From: Owenia fusiformis
Lineage: Eukaryota; Annelida; Polychaeta; Sabellida; Oweniidae
Assembly (NCBI GenBank): GCA_903813345.2
Contig: CAIIXF020000009.1
Span: forward strand, 4,616,347 to 4,680,346
Length of the DNA stretch: 64,000 bases
Reading direction: 5' to 3'
Of the stretch, positions 24,421 to 37,800 are shown in pieces. The translations under genes and the position numbers were made by a program. The number at the start of each line of letters is the position of its first letter. Positions within the stretch are counted from its first letter, which is position 1. The notes beneath the pieces are model-generated. The model saw only the letters and a program-made list of their open reading frames with translations, made no database searches and was not told where the DNA came from.

Positions 24421-27400
24421 CTATGGTGCTGGAGAATATGTCACGCAAAATTCGGCCCTGCATCCATCATCGACCCATAGTTGTAATGAGGACCACAGAT
24501 CTGTACCCCATAAGTCAGCAGTACATGTTTTTCTGGAGAAAAATGAATTAAAGATGGATTACAATTCTATCAACTGCTATATTTTTTGTAAAATTTCAGC
24601 AACCTTTATATCGTAATAGAGTTTCATTTTTTCATTTTTTCAAAATTGTTTGCAACATTTTTCACAACATTTAAAAAATGTCCAGCTTTTTAAAAAGATA
24701 TACACCTTGTTTATGATCTGATCTTTTATGTATTTTGCTCAGTATCGCTGATACGGGAAATAAAAAAGATACAATAAACAATATTCTATGCATATTTAAC
24801 TTTTTTGTTCGATATTCTTTTGCCAATATACCAGCAACTTTACACCCCACATCCTCTGTATTTTCATAAATATGCCTTGCTTTATTGTAATAACATTGTG
24901 AGCATAGTAATAACTCTATCCTCTTTTGTCTACAGAACAGGGATATGACTTGATATGGATATGAGTTCAAACTTCGACAAAATGCATACATGTTTACAAA
25001 TAATTCTTTGAAACAACAATGTGAAAACTTACCTTGATATCTGCCTATTCAATGTTGGTACCCCAAGAGTTCCATCGCGTATATAGGCAGGGGCACCAGT
25101 CATGGGTTCACACGTCTTTTTGATATATCTTTTGCTGGAGCACCGGAAGCAAAATGTACCTGAAAAGATTAAGTAATGTAAAGGATCCATGATAGACAGC
25201 ATATCATAAATAGAGAGCTTGTGTCAAAAGTTGATGTAACCTATTCACGCCTCGACTTTTTTCCTAACATATTATTGCTTCAAATCTTGTCTGCGATACT
25301 GCCTCTTTAAGTAGTGCGGCAGAACACCATGACAGTGACTGCCCATCAAAAAACAGGCCAATTTTAGGAAAAATAAATGTGCTGAGCTTCAACTCGATAG
25401 CCATGTCACTGCGTACATAATATTACTAATTATTTCAACCTACCCTGTTCGCATTGTTCCCCAGAAGAGCCAGCTGGACAGAGACATCTATAATTATTAC
25501 CGAATGTGTTGACACAAATCGAGTCACCAAGGCATGGATTTTGAGCACATGGATCATCTACAATAAAAAGAAATGTATAAAGTTTTAAAGTAAACACAGA
25601 TTTACGTTATAACGGGATTTATTGAAGAACGCACACCCTTCAGTAATTGGAAACATGAATAAAAAAGTAACGCTATCTGCATTTTGTGAAGTTTACAACA
25701 GAAGTTAAAGTAATTATAAATTGCATGTTTTTTCTTTGAAAAGCACGTATAATGTAAGTATGATAGTTCGAGACGCAAAAGCTCTGCGTTCATTCATAAT
25801 GTGATCATTCGAAAATATATAAAGAATGCCATGTTATTTATAAGTGACATGATTCTTATCCACCAATTGATATGGTATATGGGTGGATAAAATTATAATT
25901 GAAAAGAACATATTATTTCCTTGAATATGTTATTTAAAACGCTATGTTAATATATTATATAAGGACTTACTGGTTTCTGGCCATGAACATGAGCAGCTTG
26001 GAGCTCCAACAACATCTGAAAAAATAAAACAAGGAATGCATGTTATAGAGACATACTCTTAAGTAGTGTGAGGATGCACATTTTTGGGTTCGAAATTAAA
26101 CCGACAGACAAACCAGATGAATGTAAAAAAAAATACTGCGTATTTGTAAACAACGTCTTGTCGTTTCTGTGACTGTTACTCAAGACAAAATTATATATTT
26201 CAAATATTACATTAAATTTCCGTTTAGCACCTCGTATTTTATATAACTTGTCAGGCCCGTAGCCAGAATTTTCCAAGGGGGGGTTCGTTTTTCTAAAACA
26301 TTCTAGGGGGGGTTCACTTTGGCAAATATGGCCAAAAATCACTCAAAAAGTAGTCAGAATGGTGAAAAACTGCATGATTTTGAAAGAAATTTTGGCCAGG
26401 GGGGGGGTTCGCCCGAACCCCCCTGGCTACGGGCCTGCTTGTGTAGCATTTGCGTAATCAATTACCGACTGGCGGTTGAACCTACTAGTTTATGGCTAAC
26501 TCATTTATATATGAATAGTACTTACGACTATTCCATTCATACTTAAATGAGTTGGCCATTAAATACTAGAAGTAGGTTACACCGACGACTAGGGCTTGAA
26601 TTCACGAATGCCAGCTTATAAATTGGGTATGTCTAATCTATGTTTACTGCATAACATTAATGTGGGATGCGTTCTCCCAATAGCAATTGTCATCTTACCT
26701 TCTTCGCATTGTAGGCCAGTTTTGTGTGGGGGACAGATACAGCTGAGTCCATCGTTCCATGGGATACTTACACCTTCATTGCAAGTTACTGGAATGAGAG
26801 AGTAAACATCAACTCACGTGTAAGTTAAGTAAAAAGCCAAGAAATGCCATTCAATATCAATCTAAGGTTAAATAATCTTTTCTAATTTGTAATGTAATTT
26901 AGTAGCAATAATATGTCCTATACCGGGGCAATCCCCATCATTGCAAGACTGTGTAGCTGTCAGATCACTTGGACTACATTCGCTTCCTCCATTAGCTGGA
27001 GCTGGGTTGTCACATGCTCTTGTACGAGTTTGGTCTCCATCTCCACATGTTGTAGAACATGCTCCCCATGCTGACCAGGTACCGGGACCTCCGTTAACTA
27101 AAAAAATGAAAAATACTTTCCCAATTCTTGAAATATTAAATAACAATGTCCTGTCTATCATACTTAAATGAGCCTAATGTAGTAAATTGAACCTTTGTAC
27201 AACATCCAGTACTAAAATGATTTTGTGATCCTTGAATGACCTTCGCACTATGTAGTTGTTTAGAATCAAGCAATGCCAGCAAGTTCATACCTGGGCATTC
27301 CCCGTCATTACATGACTGTGTTTCTGTCAAATCACTTGGATTGCATTCGCTTCCTCCATTAGCTGGGGCTGGGTTGTCACATGCTCTTGTACGAGTTTGG

Positions 27401-29286
27401 TCTCCATCTCCGCATGTTGTAGAACACGCTCCCCATGCAGACCAGGTTCCAAGACCTCCGTTAACTAAATTGAAAAATAATGTATAGTACTTTCCCAATT
27501 GTTTATTAACAATGTCCTAATTCTATACTTCAAGGACCCTAATGTATTTAATTGAGCCTTTGTACAACAGCCAGTACTAAAAGGATTTTGTGATGATTGA
27601 CCATTTAGAATCTAGGAATGTCAATTTCATACCAGGGCATTCCCCGTCATTACACGACTGTGTGTCTGTCAAATCACTTGGATTGCATTCGCTTCCTCCA
27701 TTAGCTGGGGCTGGGTTGTCACATGCTCTTGTACGAGTTTGGTCTCCATCTCCACATGTTGTAGAACACGCTCCCCATGCAGACCAGGTTCCAAGACCTC
27801 CGTTAACTAAATTGAAAAATAATGTATAGTACCAGGCCCGTAGCCAGGGGGGGTTCGCAGGGTTCGGGCGAACCCCCCCCCCCCCCCCTGGCCAAAAATT
27901 CTTTCAAAATCATGCAGTTTTTCACCATTTTGAGCACTTTTCAAGTGATTTTAGCCATATTTGGGCTAAAATTGTCAAATGTGAACCCCCCCCTGGAAAT
28001 TTTTGAAAACTGAACCCCCCCCCCCCCCCCCCCCCCCCCCCCTTGGCAAATCCTGGCTATGGGCCTGAGTACTTTCCCAATTGTTTATATTATAAATAAC
28101 AATGTCCTAATTCTATACTTCAAGGACATTAATGTATTTAATTGAGCCTTTGTACAACAGCCAGTACTAAAAGGATTTTGTGATGATTGACCATTTAGAA
28201 TCTAGGAATGTCAATTTCATACCAGGGCATTCCCCATCATTACACGACTGTGTGTCTGTAAGATCACTTGGATTACATTCGCTTCCTCCATTAGCCGGGG
28301 CTGGGTTGTCACATGCTCTTGTACGAGTTTGGTCTCCATCTCCACATGTTGTAGAACACGCTCCCCATGCTGACCAAGTACCAGGGGCTCCATTTACTAA
28401 AACAGGGTTCAGTTTAAAAATCGAATTCATTTTCTTAATGAATAAAGTTATATGGAAATAGAAGGAAAAGTGTTCGAGAAAACGTAATGAAGATGTTTGG
28501 AAGTAACTTGATTTGACTGAGTTGAACAATCATGTGATATTTCCTTTGCAAAACGCAATTCCGTCGAAAGTGTTTGTAGCATAATGTAGGTATGACTAGC
28601 TAAGTTTTCATGGCTAAAACCTTTTCACTATCAAGTAGCCAATATATTCAGAAGTAAAAAAAGATTACTGAACTATAAACATGCTAATAATGTCATCAAT
28701 TACATACCTGGTATCTGCGTAGCTGGTGGTTGACTTTCGAGGGTAGTGGTTGGGAGAATAGTAGTGGTTGGTAACGTCGTCGTTTCCAATAGGGTTGTAG
28801 TTGGTATAAGAGTGGTTGTTGGTAGTACTGTTGTTTCCAGTAGGGTAGTAGTTGGTATTAGAGTGGTTGTTGGTAGGATTGTTGTCTCCAGTAGGGAAGT
28901 AGTTGGTATTAGAGTGGTTGTTGGTATGATTGTTGTTTCCAATAGGGTAGTAGTTGGTATAAGAGTGGTTGTTGGTAGTACTGTTGTTTCCAGTAGGGTA
29001 GTAGTTGGTATTAGAGTGGTTGTTGGTAGGATTGTTGTCTCCAGTAGGGAAGTAGTTGGTATAAGAGTGGTTGTTGGTAGTACTGTTGTTTCCAGTAGGG
29101 TAGTAGTTGGTATTAGAGTGGTTGTTGGTAGGATTGTTGTTTCCAGTAGGGTAGTAGTTGGTATTAGAGTGGTTGTTGGTAGGATTGTTGTTTCCAGTAG
29201 GGTAGTAGTTGGTATTAGAGTGGTTGTTGGTAGGATCGTTGTTTCCAATAATATGGTAGTTTCTGGTTCAATCGCATGAGTGAGCA
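24421..29286 (-). CDS. TED-C: Thr-repeat/TSP1/EGF/DUF3011-like protein, leader exon not found
   Basis: Exons in order: 29286-28708 (Thr/Pro, ten units), TSP1 at 28396-28223, 27806-27633, 27464-27291 and 27097-26924, half-EGF 26788-26699, linker 26015-25971 (DVVGAPSCSCSWPET), EGF 25557-25444, 25159-25033 and 24532-24421 (DUF3011-like, stop TAG at 24423-24421). All phases fit and the frame is open, giving about 587 residues without a leader. The C-terminus keeps the motif set [29 protein letters not shown], plus a two-residue AP extension. No leader exon like those of A, B and D was found between 29287 and 31849, and no in-frame ATG precedes the repeat exon (the open frame upstream opens with GTG). 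The first exon is either diverged, farther away, or lost. Closest relative TED-B. Confidence 0.85.
26252..26437. mobile_element. hAT-like MITE copy 1 (CAGGCCCGTAGCC ends)
   Basis: Starts CAGGCCCGTAGCCAG, ends CTGGCTACGGGCCTG, with G-runs just inside. Flanked by a 5-bp target duplication CTTGT (26247-26251 and 26438-26442). 186 bp, non-coding, in the TED-C intron between half-EGF and linker exons. Confidence 0.8.
26440..26610. repeat. palindromic repeat in TED-C intron
   Basis: CTAACTCATTTATATATGAATAG and CTATTCCATTCATACTTAAATGAG form an inverted pair, with outer ACCTACTAG and AGTAGGTTACACC. A related foldback occurs in TED-D intron 7 (35590-35760). Confidence 0.5.
27833..28067. mobile_element. 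hAT-like MITE copy 2 (CAGGCCCGTAGCC ends)
   Basis: Starts CAGGCCCGTAGCCAGG at 27833, ends CTGGCTATGGGCCTG at 28067, with a long C-run inside. 5-bp target duplication AGTAC at 27828-27832 and 28068-28072. The homologous neighbouring intron at 27478-27500 has the uninterrupted site (TATAGTACTTTCCC), which proves the insertion. Confidence 0.85.
28742..29251 (-). repeat. 51-bp coding minisatellite, 10 units (TED-C)
   Basis: Ten in-frame 17-residue units, the longest run in the cluster. Unit variants alternate [18 protein letters not shown] and ETTIIPTTT, with IPTTT or IPTTS ends; the last unit is the conserved terminal variant. Confidence 0.9.
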
Positions 29287-31780
29287 CTGAAAAGAGAATT
29301 AAGTAATTGGTAGAAAATTGATAATTATTGTAAAAAACTAAAATTATTATGAATATCTTCAGCCATTTTTGCACTTTGAATCATGAATAACTTTACCAAT
29401 TTATAAGATATTGTGAATATTTTGGGAGATATTGCATTTGAGATTGTAAGGAATATATTGGTAGGTCAATTATACAAGTTGCTTGTAATTTTATCACCCC
29501 CTATAGATCTGATTCTGCCTTTAAGAAAAGGGGGCTCTACCAGACATTGTCAGACTACCAGACTTCTTTGATTCATTAGCACTGTGAATGTTTTGAAATA
29601 AATGAATATAAATGACGCATTCTTGAATGATATGGACAAAATGCGGTAAAAGAGAAAAATATGATTACTTTAATATAATTTACATTGGTTATTGTTTGAT
29701 TAATCCGATCAGTTCATATTTCATTAGACGAGGCAGATGCGATTGAAGATTGGCTTGCATTGACTGTTTAATGCACACTTCCCGTAGCGAAATGCTTTGA
29801 TTTATACTCATTAGTACTAAATACAAACTTTTGATTTAGTTTGCAAACTTCTGATTATATAAATTCTAATATCTTCACGCAAACAATCAAACAAATGAAA
29901 CATCAAGATCATACAAAGCCCTAGTAGGTCAGAATGCATATGAACCCAAATATTCTAAAAATGATTTTTCAAGGTTGTTCCCTAGATCTGATTATACTTT
30001 TAATGTTACTCTATTTTAGAATTCTAGATTTATCTCTCAAAAAGTTTTTATGAAAGTGTTCTGCCGATAAATATTTGTTATGAATAGAGAGACTAAATAG
30101 TCCATGGTATGACTTCCGAATATGAAGGATCCATAGCACACTATAGCGCAGCAATATTTGAAGCAATATTTATGGAGGTGCATATGTCTTGATTCTTTTA
30201 AAATACCATTTGCTGAAAAAACTTCCGGCTTTCGAGTCGAAAAATTTCTAACATCACAAGGGGTCAAAAATCGTAAATATTTTGATTCGAACTTTTATAC
30301 ATTTTATAAGACAAAATAGATTATCATAATGTAGAAATATACTATAATTTTACTGTAGATGTCGGTTTTTAATTAGTAATTACGCAAGTGTATATTTTCA
30401 GATTTGATTTTTCAAAAATGAGCCAAGCAGATTCAACAAAATTGTTTGGAATATTTAGGTAATTTATGATTGGGAACATATTAGTTTTCTTACTATTGAA
30501 AAACATTTCATTACCAGCATTTTTTCCATATAATCGCAACAATTTTTCTGAATAAAAACGTCTTAATGGTTGTTTTATAAGCAACTGAGCTATATTCAAC
30601 TACGAGAAATAGAATTTTAGCTGTAGTCCCAATTAGTCAATGAAGAGCAATAGGTCCTCCTTTATTGATAATGTTCACCGCTGAATAAAAGTCCATATCT
30701 CAAAACGTATTTCGTGAAAATCTAGCATAATTTAAGCATTTGTCATTCTAATATAAAATTGATTCATTTGTAGCATTTATCTTATTAATACCTGAGAAAC
30801 AATACAAAATGTCGATACACTGATTACATATTTTTGGGTATTGATAAGAAAAATGACCTCAAACTTATAGCTTAGAAACCTAAATCATATATTCAAAATC
30901 CTTTTGCTTTATTTTCTGTTGCATTGTGTACTCCAAATTGTGAGAAATTGGAATTTTATTTTTGGGTAATTTTTTGACCTCTGTTAATGGCAGGCATAAT
31001 TCAGCCTTAAAGCCGGAAGTATATTAAACGGTTATAATAAAAATTATTAGGGAACATATGTAGGTATTAATGTTAGGTCAAATATCGCTGCCCTATAGTG
31101 TGCTACCAGTTCCTTTATTAGACGTCCTAAAGATTTCATACCATGGACTAATTTGTGTTTTAGTAATTTTAATATTACTCCAGTGAAAAGTCCAAATGAG
31201 CAATCAGCTTGAAAAAGTATGTTTGGACAAGTTGCGGACGATAAACGAGTGTCCATTTCGCAATTCAAAAGTAAACTTTCTCTTGAAAAAATAAATCTTC
31301 AAGGTTTGTTGAATTTTCTAGCAGAAATCACATACTCCCCTCCGTCCCATTTGCCCGATCAGCAGGCTCGTCTATTCATTTTAAAATACAACCATGATAA
31401 TGTGAAATTAAACTGATCTGCTTTTTCTGTACATATTTTTATACAACGAATCGAATCGTACATAATAAAATCATATTTGAAGTTCTGTAATTTTGCTTTT
31501 TACAATTTACCGGAGACATATAAAAATGTTGTTATATGATTTTTCCATAAGTTCGATATGCATTCTGTTTAATAAGCGTTTACATTCACCTGCTCTACTT
31601 GTACAATCAATACTCTCTAGTCCGCTGCTAAGGTCACCGGGAGACACACTAAATTACCTAATAACCCTATCATCGCATTACAAAGTAGGCTTTAAATAAC
31701 AATGATAATCAAATCTTAATTTAAAGAAGTAGTCGTTTAATTTAAATTAGCTAATTACACCCCTATCATGTTACCAGTGA
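29287..31780. other. intergenic between TED-C and TED-D
   Basis: AT-rich with short ORFs only. The right end (31560-31780) is the inverted homologue of the TED-A upstream region. The TED-C leader exon and promoter were looked for here and not found. A TATAAAAG on the minus strand near 30290 is not followed by a leader-like ORF. Confidence 0.5.
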
Positions 31781-31785
31781 ATTCA

Positions 31786-31793
31786 TATAAAAG
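31786..31793 (+). promoter_or_regulatory. TATA box of TED-D
   Basis: TATAAAAG 64 nt before the ATG at 31850, followed by ACTGATCGGCGGCAATTCAG; nearly the same as the TED-A promoter. Confidence 0.75.
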
Positions 31794-31849
31794 ACAGATA
31801 TACATAAATCTCAGTATTTTACTGATCGGCGGCAATTCAGAAGATAACA

Positions 31850-34800
31850 ATGCAATTAAACATTTGGCTGGTGAAAGTGCTGTTCACTTGTGTGACAGGT
31901 AAGTTATATCTAGATCTGCGTATTTAAAACAAAAGGCATTATTTTGTTGGGCAATATAAAATAAAAAGCACTTTGGATTAACTGGAGACGAAAAAATATT
32001 CGTCTTCGTTTCAAAATGCTCGGACTTCCGGAAGTAAAATTAGTAAAATAGTTTTTGTTTTGATTCAACGGCTTTTATTCTCCAAATTTCTACCGGATGT
32101 TTGGTAAGTATATAGAGTGCGTAAATTCCGATTTTAGAATATGATTTTATCTCAGAGATACAAAGCGTATTTGTTTAGATATTTTCAAATCAATTTCTTC
32201 GCTTAGGAAAACGAATGACTTGAAACGAAGACAAGTGGTTTTAATGTTTATATAAACATAGTGGTTATTATGCTGTCTTCGTTTCATGCTTCAGAAACCG
32301 ATGTGCGTCTTCGTTTCTAAAAGAAAATTAATTTGAAAATATTTAAACAATTATGCTGTGTATGTCTGAGGTGAAATCACATTTCCAAACGTTAATCTAC
32401 GTACTTCCTAGGTGCCAAACATTTAAATGATATTTGGGGGGATAAGAGCAATTTAATAGGTGCCAAATATTTAGATAATATTTTGGGTGATTAGAGCGAT
32501 TTAATTGAGAAAACAAGATATATCACAAAATTCTGCTTCCGGTCCGGCCATATTGTCTTCGCTCTTAGTTGCGCCCCAGTGAAGAGGTAAAGTTTCTAAT
32601 TAGACAGCATGGTAAAACAACAAACCACTTTGCTACAATGCATATATTTCTATTTAGATTCAACACAGGTCATCGTTTAAAATGTACTTCAATAGCTTTA
32701 TTAGTTTTTCCACATGTGGAGTCAGACGCATATATTGCCTTATTGAAACTCCTTGAATGTATTCTACATTGTATGCTTTCCAAGAGATCTATATATTGCT
32801 TCCTGCGAGTAAGCACACTTTACTTCCATTCCATTGTCTAAGGTATATCAAGAACATATGCTATATGGTCAAATGAGTAATTTCAATATGTTTTTTCAGT
32901 ACTCACTCGTGCAAGTGAACCGGAAACTACCATATTATTGGAAACAACGATCCTACCAACAACCACTCTAATACCAACTACTACCCTACTGGAAACAACA
33001 ATCCTACCAACAACCACTCTAATACCAACTACTACCCTACTGGAAACAACAGTACTACCAACAACCACTCTAATACCAACTACTACCCTACTGGAAACAA
33101 CAGTACTACCAACAACCACTCTTATACCAACTACTACCCTATTGGAAACAACAATCCTACCAACAACCACTCTTATACCAACTACAACCCTATTGGAAAC
33201 GACGACGTTACCAACCACTACTATTCTCCCAACCACTACCCTCGAAAGTCAACCACCAGCTACGCAGATACCAGGTATTATGATGACATTATTAGAATGT
33301 TTAAACTTTAGTTATATTAATTTTGTTATTTCGGAACATATCTGCTACTTGGTGAAGAAATGAGTGTTTCATCCATGAAAACCAAGCTAATCTATGTTCG
33401 TTATTTAACTGTAACATTGGCAAATTGTATTTGAACTGATCAGCTAAACGTATGTTTCAGTTAACGGAGGTCCTGGTACCTGGTCAGCATGGGGGGCGTG
33501 TTCTACAACATGCGGAGATGGAGACCAAACTCGTACAAGAGCATGTGACAACCCAGCTCCAGCTAATGGAGGAAGCGAATGCAATCCAAGTGATCTGACA
33601 GAAACACAGTCATGTAATGACGGGGAATGTCCAGGTGTGAACTTTGCATTGCTAGATTCTACACAAAAAGAAATGTCAAGGAACACAAATTCATTTTGGT
33701 ACTGGGTGTAGTATAAAGGTTCGACACAATACATTTAGGTCATGATAAAATAGAATCGGTAAGTTATTATTTATTATATTTTATTTTAGTTAACGGAGGT
33801 CCTGGTACGTGGTCAGCATGGGGAGTGTGTTCTACAACATGCGGAGATGGAGACCAAACTCGTACAAGAGCATGTGACAACCCAGCCCCAGCAAATGGAG
33901 GAAGCGAATGCAATCCAAGTGATCTTACAGAAACACAGTCATGTAATGATGGGGAATGCCCAGGTACTATACGAACTTGATATTACTAGATTCTAAACAA
34001 CTATACAGTGTGATGGTCAATGAACGCAAATTCATATTTGAACTGTATGTTGTACAACAGTACAACTCAAAACACTTTCGTTATTGAACTATGATTAATT
34101 GAAAAAATTAAATGTCCATATGCAATGTGTTTTTTATATTTCAGTTAACGGCGGTCCTGGTACCTGGTCAGCATGGGGAGCGTGTTCTACAACATGTGGA
34201 GATGGAGACCAAACTCGTACAAGAGCATGTGACAACCCAGCCCCAGCTAATGGAGGAAGCGAATGCAATCCAAGTGATTTGACAGACACACAGTCGTGTA
34301 ATGACGGGGAATGTCCAGGTATGAACTTGGCATTGCTTGATTCTTAACAACTACATAGTGGGAAGGTCAATGATCACAAAATCATTTTAGTAGTGGATGC
34401 TGTACAAAGGTTCAATTTACTACATTAGGCTCATTTAAGTATGATAGACAGGACATTGTTATTTATTGGAAAGTATTGCTCATTTTTTTAGTTAACGGAG
34501 GTCCTGGTACCTGGTCAGCATGGGGAGCGTGTTCTACAACATGCGGAGATGGAGACCAAACTCGTACAAGAGTATGTGACAATCCAGCTCCAGCTAATGG
34601 AGGAAGCGAATGCAATCCAAGTGATCTGACAGGCACAAAGTCATGTAATGACGGAGACTGCCCTGGTACGAAATTAAGAAGGCCTGGTTGAGACCAAGAT
34701 TTTGCCTTTTTAAACCTTTAGCTATATGTTTTCTATGTGTGAAGAGCTCGATGATCTTTTGTGCTTCACTACATTTACAATGTACTTCATGTATAAAAAG

Positions 34801-37800
34801 CTTTACTTATGCCCCTGTCCTAAGATTCAAACAACAATCTCATCTATTAACACGCGGTCCTAACTTCGACCGTTAATTTGAATTTTTGACCTACCGGATG
34901 TTTGAAAATCAAGGATTGCGAGTCTCATACTGCACTGTTTTTCTTCAAACTTATACCATTAAATGCAGAACAAAATTACCTTTCTGTCGGTGCATTACTT
35001 TATTTAAAGAGTCCCTCGTTTTAGCAGCGTTTTGGTCGCTACCTGTCAGAAGGCCTTCTTATAGCTGGGGACCAAAATGCCACTGGAAGTAGGGACTCTG
35101 TTTAAGAGAATAATTTCATTAAAACGGTCGAAGTTAGGACCGCGTGATTAAATGACTAACAAATTATTTAGACTTGGCTTAATTAAATGCCCTTGGCCCT
35201 TATGCATAAGCATGTTCAAGTTAGATAAAGATTGAAAATGATTTTTAAATAAAAACAGTTCAAACAAACTAACATAAATTGAGTCATTTACTATAAACTA
35301 GAAATGATCACTACACAGTTTTTAAAAGACTTGTTTAAATGAGCTGTAAATACGTCAATGTATGTTGCTCCTGCTTCAGAAACTTGCAATGAAGGAATAG
35401 CTATTCCTTGGAATAATGGACTTAGCTGCATATGCCCTCCACACAAGCAAGGACCACAGTGTGCTGAAGGTATAGCCATTTGACTTTTGAATTACTATTC
35501 TCATAGTGAAGCCATAGCATTAGACTCTTCTCTCTTTTATTCTGATAATTAGATGGATACTCTTAAATAAGAGACGAGGTGAGATACTGACCTTGTATTC
35601 GCGAATGAAACTAACGCCTGTCGGCTACCGGATTACGAACGTACTATTTTATTGGCAACTCATTTAAATATGTTTAGTACCTGCCACTATTCCATTCATA
35701 TTTGAATGAGTTTATCATGAAATAGTAGGTTAATCCGGTAGCCACTATTTGCATTCGCGAATGTAAGCTGAGTTAAAACAATTTGTTAAACTTGTAAATG
35801 TATCGGGGATCATTTTGGAAACTTGATATGTTTGGATGCGAGTTCCCGTTTATGCTTTTTTCGAATATAAAGAAATTCAAATCAACGCAAGGTGAGGTAC
35901 AAACAATTTATCGTATCATTCACCCACTATTACGACTTTTTTATCCTTAATAATGCAAGTGTTGTTACATTTTGCTTTATAGATGTCGTTGGTGTTTCCA
36001 GCTGCGGATGTCAGTGGACAGTAAATAGTAAGCTTTTATATAATCTATGCTTTACTACTGAATAATGCAGATTTTTTATTCATGTTTAAGTTGAAGTGTA
36101 ATTTATAAGGAATAATGTGAAGTAAGAAAATAAAATTATTGTAAGTGTTTCGTTAATTTCAAGGCAAGCTTCATTTATTTGAGATTTTCTTTGTCAATGT
36201 ATTCAGAATTAACATCCTCAAGGATTAAAATGTGCACGATTTTATCGAGGCATCATCGATCATGAACGGTCAGTCTTGGCATGAAAGTGGTCACACAAAA
36301 ATAGAATTTTAAAAAAGCTTGTCTCAGTGAATATGTTGTTTTATTGCTTTGTAACCACGTTGACCAATGCTCCCTATGTCGCGTTTTACTTCATTATGCC
36401 TACGTGTACACGGATCAGAGTATTAGAGTCTAACATTCAATTGAATATAAATCATTTGTTAATTGTAGGTGATGCCTGCGCCTCTGACCCTTGCCTTGGA
36501 CAAGGTTCAATTTGCATGAACACATTCGGTGATAACTATAGATGTCTTTGCCCTCCTGGTTCTTGGGGAAAGCAGTGTGAACTTGGTAGGTTGTAATAAC
36601 AGTGTTTGTAAAATGTCAGTACTCGTTTCAAAACAATTAATTATATTTTGCATAATATGATTCAATAACATCATGGATTTTAAAACTGGAAGTGTTTTCT
36701 CTGAGGTCCGTGTGGAATATTTTAATTATTTCAAATTTTGCAGTAGACTCGATTTTAAATGCTTCTTAATGATTTTCAAATGCTTACTATGATTTCTATT
36801 TGTAATGTTTTGTTTTTCCCGCTTCATAAAAACAACATTACCACCATTTACTCAACTCGAAAATTCACTTCCGGTCTATGGTAATAAAGATCAGCTGAAA
36901 GTTGTCGTGAACACCTTTCAATCCTTAAGTCTAAATATGGCTTTTCAAGGTTCAATAGACGACTCCGAATGGATCTGCATGCATAGAATCATCAGAGAAC
37001 TCTAGAGCCTGAAAGAAAATGTTGAACCATTTTGTCGGCTGTATATTACAATGTGCCTTTAACTAAACATATTCTTAAAGAAATGCTTAAATAAAATTTC
37101 CCACATACAAACAGTATTGCGGCTCCAAACAATAATAAACGATAAATGTTGTTCAAAATACAAGATTTATTTACTTATCAATAGGAAGATTCTGAAACTT
37201 CACCAATAAAATGTACTATTTCCCTTTCTATGCTACTATTGCTACGTAAACAGAGATACATCTTTACACACTGACCTCAACTATTATATACACCTTATTC
37301 CTCTTCAGGTGATTTTTGCTTTGTGTGCTCAAGCAGAAGATTTCGTAGAGCCGAGTGTACACCAATGGATTCTGCCCCAGCATATATACGTGATGGGACT
37401 CTTGGAGTACCAACTTTGAGCAGGCAGATATCAAAGTAAGTTTGTGGTATGGACGTTCAGAGTCACGTGTTTAAGTAATTAAATTACACCCTAGTAAAAT
37501 CATAAACTTTCCAGAGGTATATTGTTATGATTGTATATTGAAACAACTGCAAATAAGTCATATGTTTAAAATAAATTAAGAGAAATAAGGAAAACGTCGT
37601 TCCTTTGATGGATGTTTGTCATACATTAACGTTGAATATACAACACAGATAGCAATGGTCCTCACATCTGATTGGTTACATTTGATCCCAAAATACAATT
37701 GCATTTCGATCACTTGAAATGATAAATCCTACAATTTTGACTTATTATTGAGTCACTTTTAATCATGTTAAATTCTTGTTTTTCAGGGCAGCATGTACTT

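Noticed and set aside
24671-24991. 106-aa minus-strand ORF in the last TED-C intron
   Set aside because: No recognisable family, and the splice sites on either side fit paralogous exons, so it is intronic.
28746-29279. Long Val/Gly-rich ORFs antisense to the Thr/Pro exons (also near 3515, 9277, 32883, 45581)
   Set aside because: They are the complement of the 51-bp coding repeat; they exist only because the unit length is a multiple of three and contains no antisense stop.
29287-29374. Upstream extension of TED-C exon 2 as an alternative signal peptide (hydrophobic FIIILVF segment)
   Set aside because: The frame opens with GTG, not ATG, and a clear acceptor (TTTTCAG) precedes the repeat exon.
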